64,000 nt of DNA from Pelomonas sp. Root1444 (lineage in GTDB: Bacteria; Pseudomonadota; Gammaproteobacteria; Burkholderiales; Burkholderiaceae_C): the NCBI RefSeq assembly GCF_001426885.1, contig NZ_LMFP01000003.1:984720-1048719 (forward strand). Direction: 5' to 3'. A program made the translations under genes and the position numbers. Of the stretch, positions 9,257 through 21,205 are shown in pieces. The number at the start of each line of letters is the position of its first letter. The stretch's first letter is position 1. The notes beneath the pieces are model-generated. The model saw only the letters and a list, made by a program, of their open reading frames with translations, was not told where the DNA came from and did not search any database.

Positions 9257-9813
9257 CCCGCCTCGTCGTCGGGCTGACGGGCGCGACCGGGGCGGCCTAC
9301 GCGCTGCGCCTGTTGCGCCGTGCGCGCGAGCTGGGCGTGCAGACGCACCTGGTCGCCACACCCGCCGGCATCCTGAATGCCCACCATGAGCTGGGCCTCG
9401 ACCGCTCCACGCTGGAGGCCGAGGCCGACCACGCTTATGCGCCCGGCGACATCGGCGCTTGCATCGCCAGCGGCAGCTTCGGCACCCGCGCCATGGTCGT
9501 CGCGCCCTGCTCGATGAGGTCGCTGGCCGCGATCGCCCACGGCCTCGGCGACAACCTGCTGACCCGTGCCGCCGACGTGACGCTCAAGGAGCGTCGCCGG
9601 CTGATCCTGATGGTGCGCGAGACGCCGCTGAACCTGGCCCATCTGCGCAACATGGTGGCGGTCACGGAGATGGGTGGCATCTGCTTCCCGCCGCTGCCGG
9701 CCTTCTATCACCACCCGAAGAGCATCGAAGAGATCGTGAACGAAACGGTGGAGCGGGTGCTGGAGTTGAGCGGCATCGCCCAGGCGCAGCCCAAGGCTTG
9801 GACAGGGCTATAG
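9253..9813 (+). CDS. ubiX: Flavin prenyltransferase UbiX
   Basis: 186 residues from a GTG at 9253 that overlaps the grxD stop (GTGA); there is no suitable ATG near the conserved N-terminus. UbiX prenylates FMN with dimethylallyl phosphate to make the prenyl-FMN cofactor of the decarboxylase UbiD in ubiquinone synthesis. Visible family features are the N-terminal FMN-binding GLTGATGAAYALRLL, the PCSMRSLAAIAHG segment, KERRRLILMVRETPL and a C-terminal MGGICFPPLPAFY. No ubiD is present in the window. Confidence 0.95.
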   Translation: MTRLVVGLTGATGAAYALRLLRRARELGVQTHLVATPAGILNAHHELGLDRSTLEAEADHAYAPGDIGACIASGSFGTRAMVVAPCSMRSLAAIAHGLGDNLLTRAADVTLKERRRLILMVRETPLNLAHLRNMVAVTEMGGICFPPLPAFYHHPKSIEEIVNETVERVLELSGIAQAQPKAWTGL

Positions 9814-9954
9814 GCGATCTGCGCCCGTCGCGGCGAAAAGGTGCAACGGTAAGGCTTTGTTCAGCCAGGTTAATGGCGCAAGGATTGCTCACAGCTCAAC
9901 ACGTTTGTCCGTGAAGGAATGCCTAGAGTCGCGCAATCCACCACGAGACCACCG

Positions 9955-10566
9955 ATGACGAGACTGTCGCCCCTGATCGTTGCCAGCAGCGTCCTGTTGC
10001 TGAGCGCTTGCGCCACCAAGGAATTCGTCAAGGAGACCGTCGCGCCGGTGCAGACCAGCGTGGACGGCCTCGGCACCCGTGTGCAGGCCCATGACGACAA
10101 CCTCAAGGCCCTGGACGGCCGGCTGCAAGGCAGCGAGGCGCGCATCGTGACTTTGGAGCGGGAGGCGGCGGCGCGAGCCCAGGAAGCCGCCAATCTGCCC
10201 AAGCCGCCCGGCTTGCTGATGAGCACGGTGCTGACCGATGACAAGATCAAGTTCAAATCGGGCCGCTTCCAGCTCACCGAACAGGCCGGCCAGGAGCTCG
10301 ATCAACTCGTCGCCAAGCTCAAGGCCGACAACCAGCCGGTGTTCATCGAAATCCAGGGCCACACCGACGCGACCGGCAGCGACGCGGTCAACCAGCAACT
10401 GGGCCTCAAGCGGGCCGAAGCCGTGCGCATGCATCTCGCCCGCGCTGGCGTGCCGCTCGCGCGCATGGCAACGATCAGCTACGGCGAATCTGCGCCCCTG
10501 GCCGACAACAACAGCCGCGAAGGTCGCAGCACGAACCGTCGGGTTCAGCTGATCGTGATGCGCTGA
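9955..10566 (+). CDS. OmpA-family outer-membrane lipoprotein
   Basis: 203 residues from the ATG at 9955. The signal sequence ends in a lipobox, LLLSAC, with Cys19 as the lipidation site. A predicted coiled coil covers about residues 30-78 (VQTSVDGLGTRVQAHDDNLK and following). The C-terminal OmpA domain binds peptidoglycan; its signature includes IEIQGHTDATGSDAVNQQLG and the TNRRVQLIV ending, with the Asp and Arg that contact diaminopimelate present. The likely role is anchoring the outer membrane to the cell wall. It resembles Pal/YiaD-type proteins, but there are no tol genes nearby, so it is probably not Pal itself. Convergent with the lytic transglycosylase. Confidence 0.87.
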   Translation: MTRLSPLIVASSVLLLSACATKEFVKETVAPVQTSVDGLGTRVQAHDDNLKALDGRLQGSEARIVTLEREAAARAQEAANLPKPPGLLMSTVLTDDKIKFKSGRFQLTEQAGQELDQLVAKLKADNQPVFIEIQGHTDATGSDAVNQQLGLKRAEAVRMHLARAGVPLARMATISYGESAPLADNNSREGRSTNRRVQLIVMR

Positions 10567-10577
10567 GCTGAGCTGAA

Positions 10578-10599
10578 GGGGAGCGCTTCAGCGCTCCCC
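10578..10599. terminator. Hairpin between convergent OmpA-lipoprotein and lytic transglycosylase genes
   Basis: A perfect 9-bp stem, GGGGAGCGC / GCGCTCCCC, with loop TTCA. It sits between the two stop codons and overlaps the end of the minus-strand gene. There is no T run on either side, so it may act with Rho or only protect 3' ends. Confidence 0.45.
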
Positions 10600-11190
10600 C
10601 GGCATCAACCACTGCCTGCGCGACGCGAACACCGCGTTCGGATACTCGGCGCGGCCACGGCTGCCGTTGTAGCGGCCCAGCGCCAGGAAGAGGTCGCCCT
10701 TCTCGATGTCGAGGTAGTGGCGGAGGATCACGCAGCCGAAGCGCAGGTTGGTCTGCATGTGGAAAAGCCGTGACGCGTTGCCGTCACCGATGGCGCGCGT
10801 CCAGAACGGCATCACCTGCATGTAGCCGCGCGCACCGGCCGTGCTGATCGCGTACTTGCGAAAGCCGCTCTCCACCTGGATGAGGCCGAGCACCAGGCTG
10901 GGCTCCAGGCCTGCGCGCTTGGCTTCGTACCAGACCGTCTCCAGGAACTCGATGCGGATCTGCGTCTCGGTCTTGCGCTTCTTGAGCCGCTCGCTCATGG
11001 CGCCCAGCCAGCGCAGGTAGGCCATGCGCGCCTCGACATCGTCGAACCGCGGCCGCGGCGGCGCGTTCTGCGCGATGGCCGCGCCCAAGGCCGAGCGCAC
11101 CGCGTCAGCCAAGGGTTCCTCGACCTGGGCACCTGCCCGCGCGCCTAGCGGCGCCGCGAGCAGGCCCAATACCGCAAGGCGGCGTTTCAA
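10588..11190 (-). CDS. Lytic transglycosylase (SLT domain)
   Basis: 200 residues. The start is a TTG at 11190 overlapping the proS stop (TTGA), giving [20 protein letters not shown] as signal peptide. The SLT domain has the catalytic Glu107 in [13 protein letters not shown], then [12 protein letters not shown] and the late [12 protein letters not shown] block, all family hallmarks. It cleaves the MurNAc-GlcNAc bond of peptidoglycan in the periplasm with 1,6-anhydro product formation. Translational coupling to proS is notable because the two functions are unrelated. The non-ATG start probably lowers expression relative to proS. Confidence 0.9.
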   Translation of the reverse strand: MKRRLAVLGLLAAPLGARAGAQVEEPLADAVRSALGAAIAQNAPPRPRFDDVEARMAYLRWLGAMSERLKKRKTETQIRIEFLETVWYEAKRAGLEPSLVLGLIQVESGFRKYAISTAGARGYMQVMPFWTRAIGDGNASRLFHMQTNLRFGCVILRHYLDIEKGDLFLALGRYNGSRGRAEYPNAVFASRRQWLMPGER

Positions 11191-12932
11191 AGCTTCAGCA
11201 GACCCTTCAGGTGGCCGACAACGCTCGAGACGGCCAGTTTGGTCGCCGCCTCGTCGCGCCGGCCTTGATACTCGACCTGGCCTTCCTTCATACCCCGATC
11301 AGACAGCACGACGCGGTGCGGCACGCCGATCAGCTCCCAGTCCGCGAACATCGCGCCGGGGCGCTCGCCACGGTCGTCCAGCAGCACGTCCACGCCAAGC
11401 GCCTTCAGCTCGTCATAGAGCTGGTGCGCCGCGGCCTTGACCTCTTCGCTGCGGTCCATGCCGATGGGGCAGATGACGGCGGTGAACGGTGCGATCGCGT
11501 CCGGCCAGATGATGCCGCGGGCGTCGTGGTTCTGCTCGATGGCGGCGCCCAGGATGCGCGTCACACCGATGCCGTAGCAGCCCATCTCCAGCAGCCTGGG
11601 TTTGCCGTTCTCGTCGAGGAAGGTCGCGTTCATCGCGGCCGAGTACTTGGTGCCGAGATAGAACACATGGCCGACCTCGATGCCGCGCTGGATGGCGAGC
11701 AGGCCCTGGCCGTCCGGCGAGGGGTCGCCGGCGACGACGTTGCGGATGTCGGCGATGACATCCGGCTCCGGCAGGTCGCGGCCCCAGTTGACGCCGGTCA
11801 GGTGGAAGTCGGCCTCGTTGGCCCCGCAGACGAAATCGCTCATGACCACGACCGTCCGGTCGGCGACGATCTTGACCGGCTTCTTCAGGCCGATGGGGCC
11901 GAGGTAGCCCGGCTTGCAGCCGAAGTGATCCACGATCTCACCCGCGGTCGCGAAGCGGAAGCCGCCTTTGAGGCCCTCCACCTTGCCGGCCTTGACTTCG
12001 TTCAGGTCATGGTCGCCGCGCACCAGCAGCAGCCAGACCTGGGTCTTGGCGATGTTGCCGTCCTTGTCCAATTCGTCGGTGGCCAGCACCAGCGATTTGA
12101 CCGTCTGCGCAAGCGGCAGGCCCAGCAGCGACGCGACTTCCTCGCAGGTGGCCTTGCCGGGCGTGGGCGTCTTGGCCAGCGCCTGCAACGCGTCGGCGCG
12201 TGCGGGCAGCAGCGCCACGGCCTCGGCTAGCTCCATGTTGGCGGCGTAGTCGCTGGTCGGGCAGTAGACGATGGCGTCTTCGCCGGTGTCCGCGATGACC
12301 TGGAACTCGTGAGAGCGGTCGCCGCCGATGGCGCCGGTGTCCGCCGCGACGGCACGGTACTGCAGGCCGAAGCGATCGAAGATCTTGCAGTAGGCCGCGT
12401 ACATGTTGTCGTAGCTGCGGCCGGCCGCCTCTACATCACGGTCGAAGGAGTAGGCATCCTTCATCGTGAACTCGCGGCCACGCATCAGGCCGAAGCGGGG
12501 CCGGCGCTCGTCGCGGAACTTGGTCTGGATGTGATAGAAATTTTTCGGCAGCTGGCGGTAGCTGCGCAGCTCCTGGCGGGCGATGTCGGTGATGACCTCC
12601 TCGCTCGTCGGCTGCACGATGAAGTCGCGGCCATGGCGGTCTTTCACGCGCAGCAGCTCGGGGCCCATCTTGTCGAAGCGGCCGGTCTCCTGCCACAGCT
12701 CGGCAGGCTGGATGACGGGCATCAGGCACTCGACGGCGCCGGCGGCGTCCATCTCCTCGCGGATGATCTTCTCGACCTTGCGGATGACGCGAAGTCCCAT
12801 CGGCATGTAGTTGTATATCCCGGCGCCCAGGCGCTTGATCATGCCGGCGCGCATCATCAGCCGGTGGCTGACAACCTCCGCATCGGCGGGCGCTTCCTTG
12901 AGGGTGGAGACAAAGAACTGCGAGGCTTTCAT
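11187..12932 (-). CDS. proS: Prolyl-tRNA synthetase (bacterial type with editing domain)
   Basis: 581 residues from the ATG at 12932; an in-frame upstream extension is not conserved-looking and is rejected. It charges tRNA-Pro with proline. The order is class II catalytic core (motif 2 [20 protein letters not shown]), an inserted YbaK-like editing domain (about 225-385) that hydrolyses Ala-tRNA-Pro, the rest of the core with motif 3 ([16 protein letters not shown]), and the anticodon-binding HGTP domain. It lies divergent from rppH. Its tRNA-Pro(CGG) substrate is encoded elsewhere in the window. Confidence 0.97.
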   Translation of the reverse strand: MKASQFFVSTLKEAPADAEVVSHRLMMRAGMIKRLGAGIYNYMPMGLRVIRKVEKIIREEMDAAGAVECLMPVIQPAELWQETGRFDKMGPELLRVKDRHGRDFIVQPTSEEVITDIARQELRSYRQLPKNFYHIQTKFRDERRPRFGLMRGREFTMKDAYSFDRDVEAAGRSYDNMYAAYCKIFDRFGLQYRAVAADTGAIGGDRSHEFQVIADTGEDAIVYCPTSDYAANMELAEAVALLPARADALQALAKTPTPGKATCEEVASLLGLPLAQTVKSLVLATDELDKDGNIAKTQVWLLLVRGDHDLNEVKAGKVEGLKGGFRFATAGEIVDHFGCKPGYLGPIGLKKPVKIVADRTVVVMSDFVCGANEADFHLTGVNWGRDLPEPDVIADIRNVVAGDPSPDGQGLLAIQRGIEVGHVFYLGTKYSAAMNATFLDENGKPRLLEMGCYGIGVTRILGAAIEQNHDARGIIWPDAIAPFTAVICPIGMDRSEEVKAAAHQLYDELKALGVDVLLDDRGERPGAMFADWELIGVPHRVVLSDRGMKEGQVEYQGRRDEAATKLAVSSVVGHLKGLLKL

Positions 12933-13073
12933 GGGTAGACCCAAATGCGAAGGCCGGGTGAAAACCCGGCCGAAGTCACGACAAAACAGGGGCAAATCTT
13001 CGGGTTAGCGAGGGCAACGCCGCAATCGCGGCCCGATGCAATAATCGAACCAACTAGAGATTTGAGGTTGATT

Positions 13074-13664
13074 ATGCTCGACCGTGAAGGCTTCCGCCCC
13101 AACGTCGGCATCATCCTGCTCAACCAACGCAACGAGGTCTTCTGGGGCAAGCGCATCCGGACGCACTCGTGGCAGTTCCCGCAAGGGGGCATCAAACACG
13201 GCGAGACGCCTGAGCAGGCGATGTTCCGAGAGCTCCACGAAGAGGTGGGGCTCACGCCAGAGCATGTGCGCATCCTTGCGAGGACGCGCGACTGGCTGCG
13301 CTACGAGGTGCCCGAGCACTTCATCCGGCGCGATGCACGCGGCCATTACCGGGGCCAGAAACAGATCTGGTTCTTGCTGCAGATGCTCGGCCGCGATTGC
13401 GACATGAACCTGCGCGCCACCGACCACCCGGAGTTCGACGCCTGGCGTTGGAACGAGTACTGGGTGCCACTGGAGGCGGTAATCGAGTTCAAGCGCGGCG
13501 TCTACGAGATGGCGCTGACGGAGCTGGCGCGCTATCTGCCGCGCATCAACCACCACAACCGCTATCTGCGCGCAGGCATGCGACCGGCGCATCGGGAGCG
13601 CAACAGCGGGCCGATGCCGCTGGAAGCGACGGCGACGCCGCCGGAAGGCGAGTCGCAGGGCTGA
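13074..13664 (+). CDS. rppH: RNA pyrophosphohydrolase RppH
   Basis: 196 residues from the ATG at 13074, which aligns with the usual [17 protein letters not shown] start; a longer upstream frame runs into the proS promoter region. RppH converts 5'-triphosphate mRNA ends to monophosphate and so opens them to RNase E decay. The Nudix box [20 protein letters not shown] then VGL is intact. The conserved QFPQGG and KQIWFLLQM segments are present. The last 40 residues (after RYLRAGMRP) are low-complexity and vary in the family. The divergent proS-rppH arrangement is frequent in Burkholderiales. Confidence 0.95.
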   Translation: MLDREGFRPNVGIILLNQRNEVFWGKRIRTHSWQFPQGGIKHGETPEQAMFRELHEEVGLTPEHVRILARTRDWLRYEVPEHFIRRDARGHYRGQKQIWFLLQMLGRDCDMNLRATDHPEFDAWRWNEYWVPLEAVIEFKRGVYEMALTELARYLPRINHHNRYLRAGMRPAHRERNSGPMPLEATATPPEGESQG

Positions 13665-13718
13665 GTCCGACTACGCTCACATCGCAAGCGATATGAGCTG
13701 CGCCGCAATTGGCTCCTC

Positions 13719-15970
<2,252 letters not shown>

Positions 15971-15982
15971 TCAGAAATGACA

Positions 15983-16004
15983 AAGCCCCGGCGAGCCGGG
16001 GCTT
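15983..16004 (-). terminator. Hairpin downstream of rpmA
   Basis: AAGCCCCGG / CCGGGGCTT, a perfect 9-bp stem with loop CGAG. On the minus strand it is followed by TTTGTCATTTC, a weak U tract. It sits between rpmA and obgE, so it may cut ribosomal-protein transcripts from the less needed obgE-proB mRNA. Confidence 0.6.
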
Positions 16005-16044
16005 GAGGGTGTCGGGCGATGCGCTCGCCCTCAACGGCTGCCGT

Positions 16045-16308
16045 TCAGGCGGCCAGCGGCGTGATGACCACCGTCGAACGGTTGCTCGCACCCTTGACGG
16101 TAAAGCTGACGTGGCCATCGACCAGCGCGAACAACGTGTGGTCCTTGCCCATGCCAACGTTCACGCCAGCATGGAACTTGGTGCCGCGCTGGCGCACGAT
16201 GATCGAACCTGCGGAGATCAGCTCGCCGCCATAAGCTTTGACGCCCAGCATCTTGGGCTTGGAGTCGCGGCCGTTCCGTGTGGAACCGCCGCCTTTTTTC
16301 TGTGCCAT
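16045..16308 (-). CDS. rpmA: 50S ribosomal protein L27
   Basis: 87 residues, full length. The N-terminus [16 protein letters not shown] is the conserved tail that reaches towards the peptidyl-transferase centre, without a Firmicutes-type cleaved leader. The signature [15 protein letters not shown] follows. It lies 35 bases after rplU and shares its transcript; a hairpin lies downstream. Confidence 0.98.
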   Translation of the reverse strand: MAQKKGGGSTRNGRDSKPKMLGVKAYGGELISAGSIIVRQRGTKFHAGVNVGMGKDHTLFALVDGHVSFTVKGASNRSTVVITPLAA

Positions 16309-16343
16309 GAGTAGCTCCTAGAAATTAGCGAAAGACGACTGGA

Positions 16344-16655
16344 TCAGCCGTTGACCGCGCTGATTTCCAGCTCGGTGTAGTTCTGGCGATGGCCCTGGCT
16401 CTTCTTGTAGTGCTTGCGACGGCGCATCTTGAAGATGCGAACCTTGTCGTGCTTGCCATGGCTGACGACCTTGGCGCTGACGGTGGCGCCAGCGACCAGC
16501 GGAGCGCCGACGGTCAGGCCGTCACCGCTGCCAACTGCCAGCACTTGATCGAGGGTGACCTCAGCGCCGACTTCCGCGTCGAGCAACTCGACCTTGATCT
16601 TTTCGCCAGCAGCAACCTTGTACTGCTTGCCGCCGGTTTTGATGACCGCGTACAT
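16344..16655 (-). CDS. rplU: 50S ribosomal protein L21
   Basis: 103 residues from the ATG at 16655, matching the family start [14 protein letters not shown]. The C-terminal signature [16 protein letters not shown], which binds 23S rRNA, is intact. A good sigma-70 promoter lies about 155 bases upstream, so the mRNA has a sizeable 5' leader that could hold autoregulatory structure. First gene of rplU-rpmA-obgE-proB. Confidence 0.98.
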   Translation of the reverse strand: MYAVIKTGGKQYKVAAGEKIKVELLDAEVGAEVTLDQVLAVGSGDGLTVGAPLVAGATVSAKVVSHGKHDKVRIFKMRRRKHYKKSQGHRQNYTELEISAVNG

Positions 16656-16809
16656 GTTCTTCCTTTCGCACCCGTGAGGTGCATTCACCCGGCTCCAGCA
16701 GCTTGGCGCTCCGCCATGCGGTAACGCTGCCGCCCTCGTCGGGCCTTTTTGTCGGTTTTGTTCTCCCGCAGCCCAGGCGCCGAGGCGCACGAGTTGCAAA
16801 GAGCCCGCG

Positions 16810-16839
16810 AGTATACCCGCAGTCTTGAATGACTGGCAA
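16810..16839 (-). promoter_or_regulatory. Sigma-70 promoter of rplU-rpmA
   Basis: On the minus strand, -35 TTGCCA (16839-16834) and -10 TATACT (16815-16810) have an 18-base spacer; GGG precedes the -10 box. Transcription would start near 16803 and leave an untranslated leader of about 150 bases before rplU. Confidence 0.65.
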
Positions 16840-16920
16840 TGACCGTCCTCCCTGTTGCGAGACAGGCGTTCCGCCGGCCCTTCAATGCCGGCCGAGGCCG
16901 AGGAGCGCAAATGCGGTTTC

Positions 16921-16926
16921 TATAAT
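16921..16926 (+). promoter_or_regulatory. Candidate -10 box for ispB
   Basis: A perfect TATAAT lies 28 bases before the ispB GTG. No recognisable -35 hexamer is found at 16-18 bases, so the promoter may rely on an activator or be weak. Confidence 0.4.
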
Positions 16927-16954
16927 GCCCCGATCCCTAGCTTGAGAGTCCAGA

Positions 16955-17950
16955 GTGCGCGTCGAGACTGCCTCGCCCCCACCCCAAGTTGCCGAGGCCC
17001 TTGCGCTGCTCGCCGCCGAGATGGCCCAGGTCGATGGCGTCATCGCGCAGCGCCTGAGCTCCGAGGTGGCGCTGATCGATCAGATCGCCCACTACATCGT
17101 CCATGCCGGCGGCAAGCGCATGCGACCCAAGCTCGTGCTGTTGTTTGCAAACGCGCTCGGCTTCGAGGGCACTGCACGGTTTGAACTGGCAGCCGTCGTC
17201 GAGTTCATTCACACGGCGACCCTCCTCCACGACGACGTCGTCGACGAGTCGTCGCTTCGACGCGGCAAGCCGACTGCGAATGCGCTGTTCGGCAATGCGG
17301 CGAGCGTGCTAGTCGGCGACTTCCTTTACTCGCGCGCCTTTCAGATGATGGTCTCGGTCGATCGCATGCGCGTGCTGGAAGTGCTGGCCGAGGCGACCAA
17401 CGTCATCGCGGAGGGCGAGGTCTTGCAACTGATGAACATGCATGACCCGGACATCAGCGTCGAGAGCTACCTGCGCGTGATTCGCTTCAAGACCGCCAAG
17501 CTCTTCGAAGCCAGCGCCCGCCTCGGCGCGGTACTTGCAAACGCGACGCCGGAGGTCGAGGAAGCTTGCGCAGCTTATGGCCGTGCGCTGGGCACAGCCT
17601 TCCAGCTCATTGACGACGTGCTCGACTATGAAGGCGATGCCCACGAGCTGGGCAAGAACATCGGTGACGACTTGCGCGAAGGCAAGACGACGCTGCCGCT
17701 GCTGATCGCCATGGAACGCGCCCTGCCCGAGCAACGTGCGCTGCTGCGCCATGCCATTGAGGAAGGCGAGCAAGAAAAGCTGCAGGAGATCGTCGGCATC
17801 GTTCGCTCTACGGGCGCCCTGGAGTCCACACGTGAGGCCGCGCGCGCCGAAGCAAGACACGCAAGCGACTCTCTTCAGTCGCTACCTCGCAACAAGTGGA
17901 CAGAATCTCTGCTAGAATTCGCAATTCAGTCGGTTGAGCGCCACTCTTAA
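16955..17950 (+). CDS. ispB: Long-chain (octaprenyl-type) polyprenyl diphosphate synthase
   Basis: 331 residues from a GTG at 16955; no ATG lies near the conserved N-terminus. It condenses isopentenyl diphosphate onto an allylic primer to build the ubiquinone side chain. The first Asp-rich motif is LLHDDVVDESSLRRG, the second is LIDDVLDYEGD, and the product-length region resembles octaprenyl synthases. Head of a strand divergent from rplU, the usual order in Proteobacteria. A GCCACT/AGTGGC hairpin spans its stop codon (17940-17955), just before tRNA-Pro. Confidence 0.94.
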   Translation: MRVETASPPPQVAEALALLAAEMAQVDGVIAQRLSSEVALIDQIAHYIVHAGGKRMRPKLVLLFANALGFEGTARFELAAVVEFIHTATLLHDDVVDESSLRRGKPTANALFGNAASVLVGDFLYSRAFQMMVSVDRMRVLEVLAEATNVIAEGEVLQLMNMHDPDISVESYLRVIRFKTAKLFEASARLGAVLANATPEVEEACAAYGRALGTAFQLIDDVLDYEGDAHELGKNIGDDLREGKTTLPLLIAMERALPEQRALLRHAIEEGEQEKLQEIVGIVRSTGALESTREAARAEARHASDSLQSLPRNKWTESLLEFAIQSVERHS

Positions 17951-17971
17951 GTGGCTCGCAACGGAAGACAT

Positions 17972-18048
17972 CGGGGTGTAGCTTAGCCTGGTAGAGCGCT
18001 ACGTTCGGGACGTAGAGGCCGGAGGTTCGAATCCTCTCACCCCGACCA
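17972..18048 (+). tRNA. tRNA-Pro (CGG anticodon)
   Basis: 77 nucleotides with encoded CCA. The acceptor stem is CGGGGTG/CACCCCG, and the C1-G72 pair and A73 fit bacterial tRNA-Pro identity. The anticodon stem is CTACG/CGTAG and the loop TTCGGGA gives anticodon CGG, reading CCG codons, which are common in this GC-rich genome. It starts 21 bases after ispB with no obvious promoter of its own and may be processed from the ispB transcript. Confidence 0.96.
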
Positions 18049-18170
18049 AGTCTTCACCCTCGGGATGGGGGTCCGCGAGATGCGGCAAACGTCACGCCGC
18101 GCCGCTGAATTTCCCTGCCCTACGCTGGCACAATCGATCGACTTCACTCTGCCGTCGCCGACGCACACCC

Positions 18171-19892
18171 GTGGAAACCACGCTCGCCGAGCCGCTTCAA
18201 TCTGCCCTGTCGGGGGTTGCGCGCATGCTCGTGCATGCAGGCAAACTGCCGGCGAAGGCTGCTGAAGAACTCGTCAAGCAGGCGCGCGACAAGAAGGTCA
18301 GTTTCGTCAATGCGGTTATCGCCAGCGGTCAGGTGTCGCCGTCCGACTTGGCGCACACGCTGTCCAGCGCGCTGGCGCTGCCGCTGCTGGACCTTGCCGC
18401 CATCGATCCGCAGCGCATGCCGCAGAACGTCATCGACGCGAAGCTGACGCTGCAGTACCAGGTCGTTGCGCTGTCGAGACGCGGCAATCGCCTCTTCGTG
18501 GGTGGCGCCGACCCGACCGATCTCGAAGTCATCGAGCGCATCAAGTTCGCCACACAGCTGCAGCCTGAATGGGTCATCGTCGAGCACGACAAGCTGACGA
18601 AGATGCTCAGCAGCGTCGGCGTCAGTGCAACTGAAACCTTGGAGTCGATCGCCGGCGGCGACTTTGACTTCGACATCGCCGAGGAAGAATCCGCTCCACA
18701 GCCGGAGGCGGCCGAGCTGGGCGATGTCGAGGACGCGCCCGTCGTGCGCTTCCTGCAAAAAATGTTGGTCGACGCGATCAACCTGCGCGCGTCCGACCTG
18801 CACTTCGAGCCGTACGAGTTCCACTATCGCGTGCGCTTTCGCGTCGACGGCGAACTGCGAGAGATCACCCAGCCACCGATCGCCATCAAGGACAAGCTGT
18901 CCTCCCGGATTAAGGTGATTTCGCGCCTGGACATCGCGGAGCGCCGCGTGCCTCAAGACGGCCGCATGAAGCTGAAGTTCGGTGCGAAGTCCATCGACTT
19001 TCGCGTCAGCACGCTCCCCACGCTGTTCGGCGAAAAGATCGTCATCCGTATCTTGGACTCCTCGTCAGCGAAGCTGGGCATCGATGCGCTGGGCTACGAG
19101 AAGATCGAGAAAGAGCGGTTGCTGGCGGCCATCTACCGCCCCTACGGGATGGTGCTCGTGACCGGCCCGACGGGTTCGGGCAAGACGGTGTCGCTTTATA
19201 CCTGCCTGAACATCCTCAATCAGCCGGGTGTCAATATTTCGACGGTTGAAGACCCGGCCGAAATCAACCTCCCGGGCATCAACCAGGTCAACGTCAACGA
19301 CAAGGCCGGGCTCAACTTTTCGGCCGCGCTGAAGTCCTTCCTGCGCCAGGATCCCGACATCATCATGGTCGGCGAGATCCGCGACCTTGAGACCGCTGAC
19401 ATCGCCATCAAGGCGGCCCAGACCGGGCACATGGTGATGTCCACGTTGCATACCAACGACGCGCCCAAGACGCTGACGCGCCTGCTGAACATGGGTGTGG
19501 CACCCTTCAACATCGCGTCGAGTGTGCTGTTGATCACTGCGCAGCGCCTGGTGCGGCGGCTTTGTGAGAACTGCAAGCAGCCCGCCGACTATCCGCGCGA
19601 CGCACTGTTGAAGGCCGGCTTCAGTGAAGAAGACTTTGATGGGAGCTGGAAGCCGTATCGGGCCGTGGGATGCAACAACTGCACAAATGGTTACCGCGGC
19701 CGCCTTGGCCTTTACCAGGTCATGCCCATCACCGAGCCGATCCAGCGCATCATCCTGGCCGAGGGAACGGCGATGGACATCGCCGAACAGGCCAAGAAGG
19801 AAGGCGTGCGCGATCTGCGCCAGTCGGGCCTGATCAAGGTGCGCGGCGGCGTCACGTCGCTCGAAGAAGTCCTGTCCGCCACCAACGAATAA
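18171..19892 (+). CDS. pilB: Type IV pilus extension ATPase PilB
   Basis: 573 residues from a GTG at 18171. PilB is the hexameric cytoplasmic motor that drives pilus assembly. An N-terminal T2SSE_N/MshEN domain precedes the ATPase core: Walker A GPTGSGKTVSLYT, Asp box STVEDPAEINLPG, Walker B DIIMVGEIRDLET and His box MSTLHTNDAPKT. A zinc-binding tetracysteine is present (CENC and CNNC) and separates PilB from PilT. It starts a pilB-pilC-pilD cluster; no pilT is in the window, so the retraction motors lie elsewhere. Confidence 0.97.
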   Translation: METTLAEPLQSALSGVARMLVHAGKLPAKAAEELVKQARDKKVSFVNAVIASGQVSPSDLAHTLSSALALPLLDLAAIDPQRMPQNVIDAKLTLQYQVVALSRRGNRLFVGGADPTDLEVIERIKFATQLQPEWVIVEHDKLTKMLSSVGVSATETLESIAGGDFDFDIAEEESAPQPEAAELGDVEDAPVVRFLQKMLVDAINLRASDLHFEPYEFHYRVRFRVDGELREITQPPIAIKDKLSSRIKVISRLDIAERRVPQDGRMKLKFGAKSIDFRVSTLPTLFGEKIVIRILDSSSAKLGIDALGYEKIEKERLLAAIYRPYGMVLVTGPTGSGKTVSLYTCLNILNQPGVNISTVEDPAEINLPGINQVNVNDKAGLNFSAALKSFLRQDPDIIMVGEIRDLETADIAIKAAQTGHMVMSTLHTNDAPKTLTRLLNMGVAPFNIASSVLLITAQRLVRRLCENCKQPADYPRDALLKAGFSEEDFDGSWKPYRAVGCNNCTNGYRGRLGLYQVMPITEPIQRIILAEGTAMDIAEQAKKEGVRDLRQSGLIKVRGGVTSLEEVLSATNE

Positions 19893-19911
19893 ACAGTCGC
19901 GAGGAGAGCGC

Positions 19912-21135
19912 ATGGCAACTGCCACCGCCGCAGTAAAAGGCGTCAAGGAGTTCGTCTTCGAGTGGGAGGGCAAGGACCGCAACGGCAAGATCGTCAAGGG
20001 CGAATTGCGTGCGGGGGGCGAAGCAATGGTCAGCGCCACGCTGCGCCGCCAGGGCATCCTCGTCAACAAGGTCAAGAAGCGCCGCGTCAGCGGTGGAAGC
20101 TCGATCAAGCAGAAGGACATCGCCGTCTTCACGCGGCAGCTCGCCACGATGATGCGTGCGGGCGTGCCGCTCCTGCAGGCCTTTGACATCGTGGGACGCG
20201 GCGCGACCAACCCACGGCTGGCACGGCTGTTGAACGACATCCGGCAGGACGTCGAGACAGGTACCAGCCTCTCGGCGGCCTTCCGCAAGCATCCGATGTA
20301 TTTCGACGCGCTGTACTGCAACCTCGTCGAGGCCGGCGAGACCGGCGGCATCCTTGAAGCCTTGCTGGACCGGCTTGCGATCTATCAGGAAAAGACGGTC
20401 GCTCTCAAGAACAAGATCAAGTCCGCATTGACCTACCCGATCGCGGTCATGGTCGTGGCCTTCATCGTCGTCGCGGTCATCATGATTTTCGTCATTCCCG
20501 CATTCAAGGAAGTCTTCACCTCCTTCGGGGCCGACCTGCCGACTCCGACCCTGATTGTCATCGCCATGTCCGAGTTCTTTGTGGCGTGGTGGTGGGCCAT
20601 GTTTCTTGGCATTGGCGGCGGCGTCTACTTCTTCATCCAGAGTTGGAAGCGCTCCGAAAAGGTGCAAAAGCGCATGGACCGGATATTGCTGAAGATCCCC
20701 GTGTTCGGCGACTTACTGTACAAGTCCGCCGTCGCGCGCTGGACGCGGACCCTATCGACAATGTTCGCCGCGGGCGTGCCTCTCGTCGAAGCGTTGGATT
20801 CTGTCGGTGGCGCATCGGGCAATGCGGTGTTCCAGGAGGCCACGGAGCAGATCCAGCGCGACGTCTCCACCGGGTCCGCGCTGACGACCTCCATGCAGAC
20901 CGCGGGCATCTTTCCCACGATGGTGCTGCAAATGGCCTCCATCGGCGAGGAGTCAGGTTCCCTGGACCACATGCTCGCGAAGGCCGCCGAGTTCTACGAG
21001 GACGAAGTGGATGAGGCGGTGAAGGCCCTGTCCAGCCTGATGGAGCCCTTCATCATCGTCATCCTCGGCGGTTTGATCGGCGGCATCGTGGTGTCTATGT
21101 ACCTGCCGATCTTCAAGATTGGCGCGGTTGTCTGA
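19912..21135 (+). CDS. pilC: Type IV pilus platform protein PilC
   Basis: 407 residues. PilC is the inner-membrane platform that PilB rotates to insert pilin subunits. Two T2SSF domains are visible: the first has FTRQLATMMRAGVPLLQAFD, the second WTRTLSTMFAAGVPLVEALD. Three strongly hydrophobic segments are seen (YPIAVMVVAFIVVAVIMIFV, FVAWWWAMFLGIGGGVYFF, PFIIVILGGLIGGIVVSMYL). It lies 19 bases after pilB with a GAGGAGAG ribosome-binding site. Confidence 0.97.
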   Translation: MATATAAVKGVKEFVFEWEGKDRNGKIVKGELRAGGEAMVSATLRRQGILVNKVKKRRVSGGSSIKQKDIAVFTRQLATMMRAGVPLLQAFDIVGRGATNPRLARLLNDIRQDVETGTSLSAAFRKHPMYFDALYCNLVEAGETGGILEALLDRLAIYQEKTVALKNKIKSALTYPIAVMVVAFIVVAVIMIFVIPAFKEVFTSFGADLPTPTLIVIAMSEFFVAWWWAMFLGIGGGVYFFIQSWKRSEKVQKRMDRILLKIPVFGDLLYKSAVARWTRTLSTMFAAGVPLVEALDSVGGASGNAVFQEATEQIQRDVSTGSALTTSMQTAGIFPTMVLQMASIGEESGSLDHMLAKAAEFYEDEVDEAVKALSSLMEPFIIVILGGLIGGIVVSMYLPIFKIGAVV

Positions 21136-21205
21136 TTGCCCCCGGTAGGGCGGCTCAATGCGGGTAGATTCCCGCCTCCCTTATCCACCCGTCGCGCCGC
21201 CCACC

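Noticed and set aside
16728-16755. GCCC/GGGC hairpin with a T run on the plus strand in the rplU leader region
   Set aside because: No plus-strand gene ends there and the stem is only 4 bp; on the minus strand the T run becomes A-rich and precedes the stem.
17890-17918. A TAGAAT at 17913 as a tRNA-Pro promoter
   Set aside because: No acceptable -35 box at 16-18 bases, and the site lies within the ispB coding end.
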